DNA of 64,000 nucleotides from a virus (IMGVR_UViG_3300031758_000040:16464-80463), one strand, 5' to 3'. Positions 45,792-54,719 are shown, counted from the first letter of the stretch. The notes: a model not told the origin generated them from the sequence alone. A program made the numbers and translations.

Positions 45792-46121
45792 ATGAGACTA
45801 TGCATACTATGTGAAAATGAGAATGTAGTTGAAGCTAGAAAGAGATCAGCTGGTGTCTTGCCTAAACGCGAATCAGCAGACCGCATCATTGAGTTGAAGA
45901 AAAAGAAAGACCCTGAGTTTTCAGTAGACCATTTAACTATTCCCTTGTCTGAGACAGGAGAGCTTCCTGCGACTCACTGGTTCTGCTTTGTTAATGTAAA
46001 CGAGACCACTTATCAAGAAATGCTAGCATCACAGTTACACACAATCATCGAAGAGGCAGTTCCTTCTGAGTTTTTAGAGAGACACGGTCTCAAGAAGATA
46101 AAAACATTTGGGCCCAAATAA
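45792..46121 (+). CDS. Hypothetical protein (109 aa)
   Basis: Start MRLCILCENENVVEA (upstream in-frame codons overlap the preceding gene). CILC could be half of a metal site. It lies three bases before the cyclase gene. Confidence 0.8.
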   Translation: MRLCILCENENVVEARKRSAGVLPKRESADRIIELKKKKDPEFSVDHLTIPLSETGELPATHWFCFVNVNETTYQEMLASQLHTIIEEAVPSEFLERHGLKKIKTFGPK

Positions 46122-46124
46122 GAC

Positions 46125-46826
46125 ATGAAATACTTAGTATCTTATCCTATCTGGGAGAGCATTGACTCTCTAAAGAAACTTGAAGAGAAGGAGCAGGCGA
46201 TCCTGTTCACTGACGTTAAGTCAAGCTCTAAGCTTTGGAAGCTACATCAGTCTGGCATGTTCAATGCTCTTGAAGAGCACAATAAGCGAATGACAAAGGT
46301 GGTCACAAAGTTCAAGGGCATGATCGTAAAGACTATCGGTGATAGTTACATGGTCAGCTTCGAGGGCAAGGACTCCTTACTAAGAGCGGTAGAGGCAGGC
46401 ATGGAGATACAGGAGGACCTTAAGAATAACCCTATCAAGATTAAGGATAAGAACATGACGATTCGACTTGGGATCTGCTGGGGACCTCTATATAAAAAGC
46501 AGACAGACATCCAAGGTAAAAAACTATGGGACTTCTTCGGTAACACGGTAAACACTGCTTCTCGAATGGAGTCGACTGTTTCTGAACCTGGAAACGTGAC
46601 CTTTAGCTTTACTGAAGCTCTACCTAAAGAGGAGGAGAAAAGGATAGAGGATCTAGTTTCTAAGAAGAGTCGTAAATTAGAGATCATTGACTATCAGCAG
46701 AGATGTTATGAGGGTAAACGTAGAAGAAGCGGTAGACTTCTTTCAGAATTACAGTTACACTCTTGCGAACCTCTAAGAAACCTAAAGGGAGTGGCAAAAA
46801 CGACTGCATATAAAATAAAGATTTAA
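46125..46826 (+). CDS. Tagged class III adenylate cyclase
   Basis: A 233-residue protein. Residues 1-11 (MKYLVSYPIWE) are a short-form tag. The catalytic domain (24-150) retains both metal aspartates (D30 in ILFTDVKSS, D73 in KTIGDSYMVSF), base-selecting K69 and D136 (WDFFGNTVN; an adenine-type pair), N143 and transition-state R147 (ASRMES). It should therefore make cAMP. A basic C-terminal segment follows. No transmembrane or sensor domain. Co-transcribed with another tagged gene. Packaging in the virion and delivery to the host is inferred from the tag. Confidence 0.92.
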   Translation: MKYLVSYPIWESIDSLKKLEEKEQAILFTDVKSSSKLWKLHQSGMFNALEEHNKRMTKVVTKFKGMIVKTIGDSYMVSFEGKDSLLRAVEAGMEIQEDLKNNPIKIKDKNMTIRLGICWGPLYKKQTDIQGKKLWDFFGNTVNTASRMESTVSEPGNVTFSFTEALPKEEEKRIEDLVSKKSRKLEIIDYQQRCYEGKRRRSGRLLSELQLHSCEPLRNLKGVAKTTAYKIKI

Positions 46827-46828
46827 TA

Positions 46829-47149
46829 GTGAAACACGTTGTGCTATACGAAAGCTGGATGAGAGAAGAAGTCATAGTCCTTACATCGAGACAGGGAAGA
46901 ACTATTACAATTAAGATGACTCACGGAAAGATTGAGGAAATTGATAACGAGTCTGGAGTAAGGTTTCCCTTTGTGACAGGTCAACCCTTTACCATATTCA
47001 TGAAGAATTGGGCATGTCGCAACGGATTCAAGTGGAATGGTGAGAATGCTTGTGATCCAGGAGAGGACAAGATCTTTGGAGTCAAGAAGAAATTCATACC
47101 GAAGGGTCATGAATGGAGACAGATCTTTCCAGGAAAGTTTAGAGACTAG
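46829..47149 (+). CDS. Tagged small beta protein (GTG start, 106 aa)
   Basis: The GTG at 46829 gives MKHVVLYESWMRE (LYE), a short-form tag, two bases after the cyclase stop. The body reads as a small beta domain (VIVLTSRQGRTITIKMTHGK). Likely co-packaged; unknown. Confidence 0.82.
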   Translation: MKHVVLYESWMREEVIVLTSRQGRTITIKMTHGKIEEIDNESGVRFPFVTGQPFTIFMKNWACRNGFKWNGENACDPGEDKIFGVKKKFIPKGHEWRQIFPGKFRD

Positions 47150-47151
47150 TC

Positions 47152-48831
47152 TTATCTAGCCATGAGTCCCATAAAACCTGTGGCAATGCCGCTTCTTTCT
47201 CCAGTCAAGTAATCGATCGCTTTTGAATTTAGATCAGTAAAAACGAAGAACTTGTAGTCAGTCGGATATGTTCCATCAGCTTGCTTTTCAGTTGGATCAA
47301 GTATAGTTTCAGGAATAATTTTGTCAATGTCTATTTCCGAATCAGTGTTTATTTTAGTCAGTTCCCAAACCATTTCTATCACCGTCCTTGCCTCTTTTGA
47401 ATATTTGGCCTTCTTGTTTTTTCTAGTACTTGTGTCTAGATACATTTTCTTGATCTGTTCTCTAAGCTTAGGGTTGTCATTACCTCCTTGCAATCTTGTG
47501 AAAAGCTCGGGATACTTAAGCGAGCCGTCTGGATTACACACTATCTCTAAGAACTGATCCATTTCCGGTATCTCTTTATCAATCACTATTTCCTCATTCA
47601 AACGGGTGCTTAATGGAGTGGTGTGATCTATCCATTCGTTAAAGCTCATCACAAACCTGCTCTCATTGGCTAATCGATAATCCTTAAACATTCTCTCTGC
47701 AAGATCCGCAGGAATTATTTCAGTCTTATCCCATCCCGCAGTCTTGGCATATGGATAAGCGCTCTTTGGATCTATTGAGATCTCTCGAATAGTTCCTGTG
47801 TTAGCGAGCCACTGGCCGCTTCCTAACTGCTTAGCTAGTGTGATAGTGTCTCCCTTTCTGATAAATCTTTCGTTAGTAGGAACAGGAGGATTGAATCTAG
47901 GTTCGTCTAACCAGTGTACCCATTTCTTTCCGATCTTCATAGCTATCTCATTGTCCCCTCCTCTCTTCACTAGTTGAGAATCTTCAATGGGTATTGCTCC
48001 CCAAGTATTGTGCTTCTCGTTTCTCTCTAGAATCCACACCTTGTTTGGGGTGATGTTCATTTGTTTGGGAACAGTCTCTAAAGTAAAATCAGTAGTGCCT
48101 CTCTCAGGAGCGATATAGACTTGTTCCTGTCGAGTGACTGTGCTTCCAGCGATAAAGTCGGTTAGCTGTTGTTCAGTTGATGCAGGCAGACTAAGGTCAA
48201 ATGTTACTTCATCTATGCCAGCCGGCTTTAAAACAACTTTGTGCTTTTGTTTCAAGTCTTCCGGATTTTCCATTCTCACATTTAACACTCTAGATATCCT
48301 AGCAAGTTCAGCCTCTTTATTAAACCGTAAGTGATCTATTGACTTATTGATGATCGTGTTTCTCTCAGACTGGTTGCTGCCGTCTAACGTATATAGCTTT
48401 ATGGTACGAACAGTCGAACCTATTGTGAATATCCAGAAGTAGAGGCCAGTCCTCATTATCTTCTTGCCCTGGTCAGTCCTTTCATAGACTTCAAACACAG
48501 GCTTGACCTTTTTGCCGTTAGGAAGAACTACTACTGGTTTTCCCATTCTAATGAGTCCAATCATTCCTAAAGGAACGTCAACCTCATCAAATATCTTACT
48601 CTTTTCTGGATCAGCTAGGTGAAAGAAAACTTCTTGAAAGAATCTTGTGCTCGCTGATTTTACCTTAGGATCTACATCAACATTCTTTCCTGAATCGTCT
48701 AGAAAATTTACTATCTTTAATCCTTTTAATCGAAGCTTTGCTCTCTCTTCAAAGTGAGTGTCTTTGACTCCGGTCAGACTCGACCTTACTGTTAGTGCCT
48801 CATTGACAAATGTCTTAAAATCCTTGATCAC
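47152..48831 (-). CDS. Large tagged protein of unknown function (559 aa)
   Basis: MIKDFKTFVNEAL is a full tag with VNE. A second tag-like stretch, NESRFVMSFNEWIDH, lies near residue 400, so the protein may be cut in two by the prohead protease. The middle has several beta domains; the last 150 residues are helical. No family recognised. Confidence 0.88.
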   Translation of the reverse strand: MIKDFKTFVNEALTVRSSLTGVKDTHFEERAKLRLKGLKIVNFLDDSGKNVDVDPKVKSASTRFFQEVFFHLADPEKSKIFDEVDVPLGMIGLIRMGKPVVVLPNGKKVKPVFEVYERTDQGKKIMRTGLYFWIFTIGSTVRTIKLYTLDGSNQSERNTIINKSIDHLRFNKEAELARISRVLNVRMENPEDLKQKHKVVLKPAGIDEVTFDLSLPASTEQQLTDFIAGSTVTRQEQVYIAPERGTTDFTLETVPKQMNITPNKVWILERNEKHNTWGAIPIEDSQLVKRGGDNEIAMKIGKKWVHWLDEPRFNPPVPTNERFIRKGDTITLAKQLGSGQWLANTGTIREISIDPKSAYPYAKTAGWDKTEIIPADLAERMFKDYRLANESRFVMSFNEWIDHTTPLSTRLNEEIVIDKEIPEMDQFLEIVCNPDGSLKYPELFTRLQGGNDNPKLREQIKKMYLDTSTRKNKKAKYSKEARTVIEMVWELTKINTDSEIDIDKIIPETILDPTEKQADGTYPTDYKFFVFTDLNSKAIDYLTGERSGIATGFMGLMAR

Positions 48832-48844
48832 AAAAGTCTTTTTC

Positions 48845-48855
48845 TTTATTTATTT
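48845..48855 (-). promoter_or_regulatory. Late promoter, minus half of a bidirectional element
   Basis: AAATAAATAAAG on the minus strand, 14-24 bases before the ATG at 48831. Confidence 0.65.
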
Positions 48856-48864
48856 AATAAATAA
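48856..48864 (+). promoter_or_regulatory. Late promoter AATAAATAA, plus half
   Basis: 18-26 bases before the endolysin ATG; abuts the minus-strand element. Confidence 0.7.
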
Positions 48865-48881
48865 TAAGAAAACAGTGTAAG

Positions 48882-49493
48882 ATGAGTTTAAAAAGTTTAC
48901 AAGAAAAGATAGGAACTACTACCGATGGTGCGTTTGGTCCTGGAACAATGAAGGCCGCGATGGCTTATTATAAGCTAACTCCGGTGAGAGCAGCTCACTT
49001 CTTTGCTCAAACCTCACATGAGACTGGAGTATTCAAGGCGTTTAGTGAAAACCTAAATTATTCGGCTCAAGGATTACAAGGAACCTTTGGAAAGTATTTT
49101 CCTGGAACGCTTGAAGAGTCCTATGCTCGACAACCTGAAAAGATTGCTAATAGAGTTTATGCGAGCAGAATGGGTAATGGGGATGAGACATCAGGAGACG
49201 GCTGGAAATATAGAGGAAGAGGTGCCCTACAGTTGACAGGAAAATCCAATTATAAGAACTTCTCCGACTATTTGAAGAAACCTGAGATAATGGAAAACCC
49301 TGACTTAGTCGCAACAACATATGCTTTTGAGTCTGCAATGTTTTTCTTTGACCGAAACAAGCTATGGACCATCTGTGATCAAGGAATAACTGATGCGGCA
49401 ATCCTAGCTCTAACAAAGAGAATTAATGGAGGAACTAATGGATTAGAGCACAGAAAAGAGCTTACTTATAAATATTACAATTATGTAAAATAA
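48882..49493 (+). CDS. GH19-type endolysin
   Basis: A 203-residue protein. Residues 1-30 (LQEKIGTTTDGAFGPGTMKA) are half of a peptidoglycan-binding repeat. The rest is a chitinase-like GH19 muramidase with HFFAQTSHETG (E47 catalytic), ANRVYASRMGNGDETSGDG and YRGRGALQLTGKSNY. It cleaves the glycan of peptidoglycan for lysis. No signal peptide, so it would need a holin; none is identified beside it. Confidence 0.93.
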   Translation: MSLKSLQEKIGTTTDGAFGPGTMKAAMAYYKLTPVRAAHFFAQTSHETGVFKAFSENLNYSAQGLQGTFGKYFPGTLEESYARQPEKIANRVYASRMGNGDETSGDGWKYRGRGALQLTGKSNYKNFSDYLKKPEIMENPDLVATTYAFESAMFFFDRNKLWTICDQGITDAAILALTKRINGGTNGLEHRKELTYKYYNYVK

Positions 49494-49516
49494 AAGGCTT
49501 ACCGTCTGTAAAATAA

Positions 49517-49547
49517 AAAAGCGAGCCTTTAAGCTCGCTTTTCTTTT
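49517..49547 (+). terminator. Intrinsic terminator after the endolysin
   Basis: AAGCGAGC / GCTCGCTT, six-base loop, TTCTTTTT. Confidence 0.85.
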
Positions 49548-49623
49548 TATGTTTAACGGTTACTCAATGTTTTGACTAATGTACTAAAAGCTTCTTACTA
49601 TTAAAATCTAGAGAGAATAAAAA

Positions 49624-49632
49624 GATAAATAA
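49624..49632 (+). promoter_or_regulatory. Late promoter GATAAATAA
   Basis: 20-28 bases before the ATG at 49652. Confidence 0.7.
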
Positions 49633-49651
49633 TAAAAACATTCCTCTAGAA

Positions 49652-51028
49652 ATGGATTTTAATTACTTCATCTCAATATTTGAGGACTCTAACTTGAGTC
49701 AAATCGGGATTCCTAAGAAGATGATCTCTGCAATACATCAGAAACCCGAACACTATAACGAAAAGTATCCTAGAATGGGACACACATATAAGGCTAGACG
49801 AGCAGTTCCCATGCCTTATAAGTATCACAGACCTTCTCCTGAAATTGAGATTCCAGCGCCGGTTGAGCTTAGAGGCTGGACGAGCACAGAGTCTCCTTTC
49901 AATAACGATACTGATGACACTGGAAAATTAGGTAGCGCTGAATACACTGACTTGATCTGGTTCTTAAGATCCCTACCTTATGGAGAGAACCGATCCTTTA
50001 TTGTGCATCCAGATTACGACCTATTTGTGTTCATCTATAATAAGAAACCGAGCGTCGGTGCAGTAGGTTCACAATATGCGGTGATCGCATGGGACCCTAT
50101 AAAAAAGAGTGCAGTCGATTTTGGTTTTTCTGAGATGACGACAAGATCAGCTGACCTTGGAGACATTAGAAAAGCACACCTTGATAAGGGAGGAAACACA
50201 GCAGGAAAGGTACAAGAATTCGTAAGGTCTAGAGTCAAAGGATTCGGTGGTAAAAAATGGGCATCTAATAGGGACGAAGAGTCAGTTAATGCATACGTGA
50301 TGGCTGCACCAGCCCCGCATTCACAAGGAGCAGGCGAGCCTAGAGAGACTAGAATGGAGAGAGAATCCTCTAAGACAAGCTCAGCCGATTTTGTGAGAGT
50401 CGTTGCAAACAAGCTAAATTCAATGTATCCCAAGATGAACGGCAACATGCAAGCGCGGCTTGCAGCCAAAGTTGAGTCCTCTTACGCGATGAGCTCTGCT
50501 CCTGGAGAGATCACTGCTCTTGCTGACGAGATGGAATCAAATCCAATGAGATTATATGGAATGCTGTTTACTGAGTTTAGAGACTTTAGACAAAAGCTGT
50601 ACAACGAAGGTAGAGCTGGAACTGAGGGAGCGATAAGCGCATACTCAAAGACTCCAGGATTTGATTTAGAAAAAGAGAATCAGGAAATACAGAGAAAAGG
50701 CGGAGGCTGGTACCATCTGTATCGAATATCTACTAAGAAATTTAGTCCAGATGAGGAGCAACGTGAACCTGAGACTGGTGCTAGAGAGGCACAGCCTGAA
50801 CAGTATCGTAGAGAGCTTCCAATCGCTGGTGAATACGCTTCAATTCCTTCAATGATCAAAAAACACACCCTTGATGGGACTGTTAGTAAATTCATTGCAT
50901 ACATAGTTACAGGAAAGATCAAGGAGGCTGACGTGAGTTTGGGTGCCCTACTTGGGATCAAATCTGAAGAGTTTGAAGATCCTTTCAAAACATCAGGAGA
51001 CGAAGATATCGAAAGCTGGTTAGCATAA
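49652..51028 (+). CDS. Large tagged protein of unknown function (458 aa)
   Basis: MDFNYFISIFEDS is a short-form tag (IFE). Central part: YAVIAWDPIKKSAVDFGFSE and VRSRVKGFGGKKW; the remainder is helical with Met/Arg-rich segments. Coupled to 51030 (one base between). Unknown. Confidence 0.88.
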   Translation: MDFNYFISIFEDSNLSQIGIPKKMISAIHQKPEHYNEKYPRMGHTYKARRAVPMPYKYHRPSPEIEIPAPVELRGWTSTESPFNNDTDDTGKLGSAEYTDLIWFLRSLPYGENRSFIVHPDYDLFVFIYNKKPSVGAVGSQYAVIAWDPIKKSAVDFGFSEMTTRSADLGDIRKAHLDKGGNTAGKVQEFVRSRVKGFGGKKWASNRDEESVNAYVMAAPAPHSQGAGEPRETRMERESSKTSSADFVRVVANKLNSMYPKMNGNMQARLAAKVESSYAMSSAPGEITALADEMESNPMRLYGMLFTEFRDFRQKLYNEGRAGTEGAISAYSKTPGFDLEKENQEIQRKGGGWYHLYRISTKKFSPDEEQREPETGAREAQPEQYRRELPIAGEYASIPSMIKKHTLDGTVSKFIAYIVTGKIKEADVSLGALLGIKSEEFEDPFKTSGDEDIESWLA

Positions 51029-51029
51029 G

Positions 51030-51707
51030 ATGAAACACATACTTGAATACTATAATTGGGTCAGCTTAAATGAGGGAGGTAAAGTAAAGTTACCTGGATC
51101 CTTTTCTACTCGTGCGGATAACAACCCGTTCAATATCGTCATGAACGATAAAACCTTAAACTATAAGGGAGTTACTGGATACAAGATTGCTTCAAATAGC
51201 GGAAAACCATTTGTAGTCTTTGATACTTTAGAAAACGGAATACGTGCAGGACTAGGTAATTTATCTAAATACTTCACGGTCAAAAAATTGTTTACAGTCA
51301 AAGGCATCATAGAAGTTTACGCGGGTGGGTCTACTGCATACATTAATTATGTAACTTCACAACTTAAAAAGAGTTGGAATCCTAGTACGACAGCTACCTC
51401 TAAACTACCTGAATTTAAAGGGTATCAAGAGACGGACCCTAGCGCTATTCTCATGTTCAAAACTTTAGCTAAGGCGATTTTCGTATATGAAGGTGGTAAC
51501 CGAGAATTTTTACCTGACTTAGACGCGTTTGATGTTTCTAAATTACCCGGAGGAGAGGAATTAGCTAAGACTCTAGCTTTTGTTGCGCCTCCTCCTATTG
51601 AGTTTGAAGAAGGTGATATTCCTCTACCGAAGGAGGACAAAGAAGAGATTGCTTCTACTTTAGATCCAACAAAAGTAATAGATCCAAACGTTAATCCTCA
51701 ATACTGA
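51030..51707 (+). CDS. Tagged P5-like putative peptidoglycan hydrolase
   Basis: MKHILEYYNWVSLNE is a tag with LNE. ADNNPFNI, FVVFDTLENGIRAGLGNLSK and TVKGIIEVYAG, YINYVTSQL match the pattern of phage structural P5/lytic-transglycosylase-like domains (NNPGNI ... F..F....GIRA...L..Y ... TI..II..... Y...V). The C-terminus is Pro/Glu-rich. A virion wall-penetrating enzyme is plausible; similarity by eye. Confidence 0.85.
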   Translation: MKHILEYYNWVSLNEGGKVKLPGSFSTRADNNPFNIVMNDKTLNYKGVTGYKIASNSGKPFVVFDTLENGIRAGLGNLSKYFTVKKLFTVKGIIEVYAGGSTAYINYVTSQLKKSWNPSTTATSKLPEFKGYQETDPSAILMFKTLAKAIFVYEGGNREFLPDLDAFDVSKLPGGEELAKTLAFVAPPPIEFEEGDIPLPKEDKEEIASTLDPTKVIDPNVNPQY

Positions 51708-52179
51708 TCCCGTTAGCTTTTCGGTATTTTAGTTCCTTGTGATACATCTTATTAGCGAAGCTACTTCCTAAGCCTCTTTCATTATTGTATGAGATACACG
51801 CTTTTAGCCAAGCATCGCTCATCTCAGACATCGGCACCCAAGCCAGAGGCTGACGTCCATCCTTGCCTCTACCTCCTCTGTGGAAGTTCTCACGAATCAC
51901 CTCAAAGGGAGCATCGCTATAGATGCTGATCTCTTTGAATTCAAGCGGATCCTTCCAAGTCTTACCAATTAGTTTTAGTAGAAAAACCTTTGTCTTCATC
52001 CAAGCGGAGAGCTCGGTCCTGTGAACGTTTCTTCTCAAGTATTCGTTTCCTCCGTCTACCATGTATACTCGACCGTTCTTGTCAGTATAGGTCACGTAAT
52101 CGTGAACATGCATTGATTTTAACACAGTGCCGTCCGGCGTTTCAATCTGATTTAAGATTATTCTTTTTTCTTTTTTCAT
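51691..52179 (-). CDS. Hypothetical protein (162 aa)
   Basis: A 162-residue basic protein, its 3' end overlapping the convergent 51030 gene by 17 bases. Last of a minus-strand run from 53706. Not recognised. Confidence 0.82.
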   Translation of the reverse strand: MKKEKRIILNQIETPDGTVLKSMHVHDYVTYTDKNGRVYMVDGGNEYLRRNVHRTELSAWMKTKVFLLKLIGKTWKDPLEFKEISIYSDAPFEVIRENFHRGGRGKDGRQPLAWVPMSEMSDAWLKACISYNNERGLGSSFANKMYHKELKYRKANGISIED

Positions 52180-52373
52180 GTTAATTCTATTTTATATCTT
52201 ACTTCAACATCCCTTTTGGTTCCAAATTCAACTTTACCTATTAACTGTTGGTACGCGTCTTCATGCACCACCATATACATGTCTTCAAATCCTGTCTTGA
52301 TCACATGGATCAATTCTGGTTCGTCGCCTAATTGAAAGCACCAGGTCTTGCTCTTTATTTTTTTCCACTCCAT
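52176..52373 (-). CDS. Hypothetical protein (65 aa)
   Basis: Start MEWKKIKSKTW overlaps the upstream stop by one base (TAATG). 65 residues, beta-rich. Overlaps the next gene by four bases. Confidence 0.78.
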   Translation of the reverse strand: MEWKKIKSKTWCFQLGDEPELIHVIKTGFEDMYMVVHEDAYQQLIGKVEFGTKRDVEVRYKIELT

Positions 52374-52555
52374 TATGATTCCATTATTAAAATACCGAGT
52401 AATACATTGATTATAGCTGAAAACCAATAGAAGACTGATTTTATAACAAAAGCGGTTCTATTGTGCTCTCCATTGACCATCGTGGCTGTTGAGAAAATCC
52501 AGCACCCTAAGTTCGCGACAATCCCGACTAACAATAAAAAAGATGTGTTCATCAT
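52373..52555 (-). CDS. Small two-span membrane protein (60 aa)
   Basis: Two hydrophobic helices (about 4-25 and 36-57) joined by NGEHNRT. Coupled to 52176. A holin would look similar, but nothing specific supports that. Confidence 0.78.
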   Translation of the reverse strand: MMNTSFLLLVGIVANLGCWIFSTATMVNGEHNRTAFVIKSVFYWFSAIINVLLGILIMES

Positions 52556-52590
52556 GATAAACTGTTTTGCGTAAGGCTCGAAAGAACCAA

Positions 52591-53007
52591 TTAAATATTA
52601 AGATGCTTTTTAGCGTTAATTAAAAACTTCTCTATGTTTTCCTTACCTGTTGGGTTAGCTGAGTGTACTAAGTAATTTGGTAATTTTTTATCGGAGATTC
52701 CGCAATAGTCTACCAGAGCTTTAGCACAGTCTAATCCGGTCTTTTCCATGCTGCCGAATTTAGCGATCATCTCCTCCTCACTCATGGATTCATAATCCTC
52801 AGGCTTGAAATCATAGTGAAAGTCAGCAAGATCATGATCAAAGGAAACAAAATCAGGCATGCCTCTTGACGTAAGATATTGCATGAACTCATCGTATGTC
52901 CTAACTATGTCCCAATCGTTTTCCCAGTAGAACTTATTAAATTGGCTTGGCACTAGAGTGATCGCATCCTTTGGGATACGAATGTCATCTAAGAAAAGCT
53001 TCTTCAT
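52591..53007 (-). CDS. Cyclic-phosphate-processing receiver-like (cREC) protein
   Basis: Start MKKLFLDDIRIPKDA (ATGA overlap with 53004). LFLDDIR, DFVSFDHDLADFHYDF and KTGLDCAKALVDYC match, from memory, the atypical receiver-domain family proposed to process cyclic phosphates in RNA repair. LVHSANPTGKENIEKFL is also typical. 138 residues, no output domain. Whether it acts on RNA ends or a cyclic nucleotide cannot be told here. Confidence 0.85.
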   Translation of the reverse strand: MKKLFLDDIRIPKDAITLVPSQFNKFYWENDWDIVRTYDEFMQYLTSRGMPDFVSFDHDLADFHYDFKPEDYESMSEEEMIAKFGSMEKTGLDCAKALVDYCGISDKKLPNYLVHSANPTGKENIEKFLINAKKHLNI

Positions 53008-53306
53008 TTTGAAAAGTATTGTGGACTGTCGCTGAACTTGAGTCCCCACATGAGTCCAAACATCGACATCTCTCTTTCGATTAGAGTCTTGTTCCAATTG
53101 TACTTCTTCTTAAGGTAAGTTGATCCCCAAGCTCGCCACTCATCGTACTGTGCGTGAGTCATGGTCCACTGCATGTACCAATCGTCCTTACGATCCTTAA
53201 TGTCGTCATAGGTCACGTCATGACCGGCGAATTTGAACATCTCATTGATCATATCAATGATCGTCTCTTGATGCTTTTCTTGCATGCTCATTCTTTTCTT
53301 TGCCAT
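53004..53306 (-). CDS. Hypothetical protein (100 aa)
   Basis: Start MAKKRMSMQEKHQ, one base after the upstream gene's stop. DDWYMQWTMTHAQYDEWRAW is a Trp-rich segment I associate with phage proteins of unknown role. Confidence 0.8.
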   Translation of the reverse strand: MAKKRMSMQEKHQETIIDMINEMFKFAGHDVTYDDIKDRKDDWYMQWTMTHAQYDEWRAWGSTYLKKKYNWNKTLIEREMSMFGLMWGLKFSDSPQYFSK

Positions 53307-53307
53307 G

Positions 53308-53706
53308 TTAATTAGTTTTTTTAGGTTCAGCATCATGCTGGTCACACAGTGTGAGAACCCAACGTCGATTGTTTCTAAGCTTTCCAGGATTTCCACACTT
53401 CTCACAAACCGAGTAACTTAGTTTCTCAGCTTCACTTATCCTGTCATGAATCTCATTGCTTGCAGAGTTGATGTAGAATCGAAGACCTCCAAATTTCTCT
53501 TTTACTTGACATATTTGCTTGTCCCAGCCAAGAGCAATGATTTCTTCAATGAGCTCCTTAATAAGACCATACCAGCCGGGGTCAACTTCAAAAAATCCTT
53601 TGGATACGATACGAGGTCGATCAGTATAGTACCCATTTTCGAGACCTCCGATTGATTCTAAGAATTCCTCGAATTCAGAATCATTCATGTGATAACACTT
53701 TTCCAT
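53308..53706 (-). CDS. Conserved phage zinc-finger protein (132 aa)
   Basis: QVKEKFGGLRFYI, then EKLSYSVCEKCGNPGKLR and TLCDQHDA form a known but uncharacterised phage domain with C-x2-C and C-x2-H zinc ligands. First gene of the minus-strand run. Confidence 0.86.
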   Translation of the reverse strand: MEKCYHMNDSEFEEFLESIGGLENGYYTDRPRIVSKGFFEVDPGWYGLIKELIEEIIALGWDKQICQVKEKFGGLRFYINSASNEIHDRISEAEKLSYSVCEKCGNPGKLRNNRRWVLTLCDQHDAEPKKTN

Positions 53707-53738
53707 TCTTTCCTTTTTGAAAAGATACTTAAAGAAAG

Positions 53739-54665
53739 TTAAATATTAAAATATTTCTCAAAATTTGTGTAGGATCTAGGAGAAGAGATAAGAAAATCGT
53801 CAACGTCATTTGATCCAGTTAACGCAGTACTGATGGTCTTTTTTATGGGGTTGAGTTCAAATTCAACGAAATTTGCGTCATATTCCACGTTACTTATAGA
53901 TATGTCGACTATCTCATGCTCAGCATCAGTTATCTCAGTGTCTCCATCAGGCGGATTCATGTAATCTCCAGGATCATACCAACTAGAATAAGTCAAGTTA
54001 GATGAGATCTCTAAGTACAGGTCGCCCCTAGTGCTTGCACCCATTTCCTCTAATTCTTTGACTAGACTCGGATCTATAAATATGAATTGAATCTTTGCTT
54101 CATGCTCAGCGACAGTACTGTCTTCGTCAGGTTCGACGAGATCCATCGCGTCAGTCGCAGTCCATGAAAGAACGACAGCTTTCTTTTCTCCTCCGAATAT
54201 CGAATCTACTGCAGCTTTGACGAACTTAGCGTAAGTAGAGCCCCCTGCTGTCTGGTCAACTGACTCAAAGAGATAATCTGAACCGTCGATGTCGTCCCTA
54301 ACTCTGTCTAGTGCCTGTGAGATTGTAGTCTCTTTTAGTGTCTTCCAATGATATGGAGTCTTATTGTTATTCTTAACGATGCTTATCTTTCCTGGAGACT
54401 TCAAGTTTAGTGAATCCTTTAGTGACTCTTCACTCCTCCAGTTTATCTTCACTCCCTTCAGTCGATCTCCTTCTTTTATTATTCTATAGAACTGGTCTGA
54501 CATAAAGAGCATGGTTGCACCAGGTCTAAGCTCAGCAGAACTCATCACGTGACCTGCATACAACATCTTCTCCTTGTCCTTACCTCTAGGCTTTCCCTTG
54601 ATTAGGACTATTCCGTTTTGAAGAACTGACTCATTTATTGAGGAGTATGATTTAACGTGTTTCAT
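53739..54665 (-). CDS. Tagged hypothetical protein (MKHVKSYSSINE, 308 aa)
   Basis: The ATG at 54665 is chosen (MKHVKSYSSINES; a MN extension exists). The tag carries INE. The body is alpha/beta with a long acidic C-terminal half. Unknown; late promoter almost at the start codon. Confidence 0.86.
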   Translation of the reverse strand: MKHVKSYSSINESVLQNGIVLIKGKPRGKDKEKMLYAGHVMSSAELRPGATMLFMSDQFYRIIKEGDRLKGVKINWRSEESLKDSLNLKSPGKISIVKNNNKTPYHWKTLKETTISQALDRVRDDIDGSDYLFESVDQTAGGSTYAKFVKAAVDSIFGGEKKAVVLSWTATDAMDLVEPDEDSTVAEHEAKIQFIFIDPSLVKELEEMGASTRGDLYLEISSNLTYSSWYDPGDYMNPPDGDTEITDAEHEIVDISISNVEYDANFVEFELNPIKKTISTALTGSNDVDDFLISSPRSYTNFEKYFNI

Positions 54666-54668
54666 ATT

Positions 54669-54680
54669 CATTATTTATCA
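54669..54680 (-). promoter_or_regulatory. Late promoter TGATAAATAATG
   Basis: Very close to the ATG at 54665, implying a near-leaderless mRNA. Confidence 0.6.
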
Positions 54681-54692
54681 AAAGAATAATCA

Positions 54693-54701
54693 GATAAATA
54701 A
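54693..54701 (+). promoter_or_regulatory. Late promoter GATAAATAA
   Basis: 19-27 bases before the TTG start at 54720; divergent pair with 54669. Confidence 0.7.
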
Positions 54702-54719
54702 TACAAATTATCTCTTATT

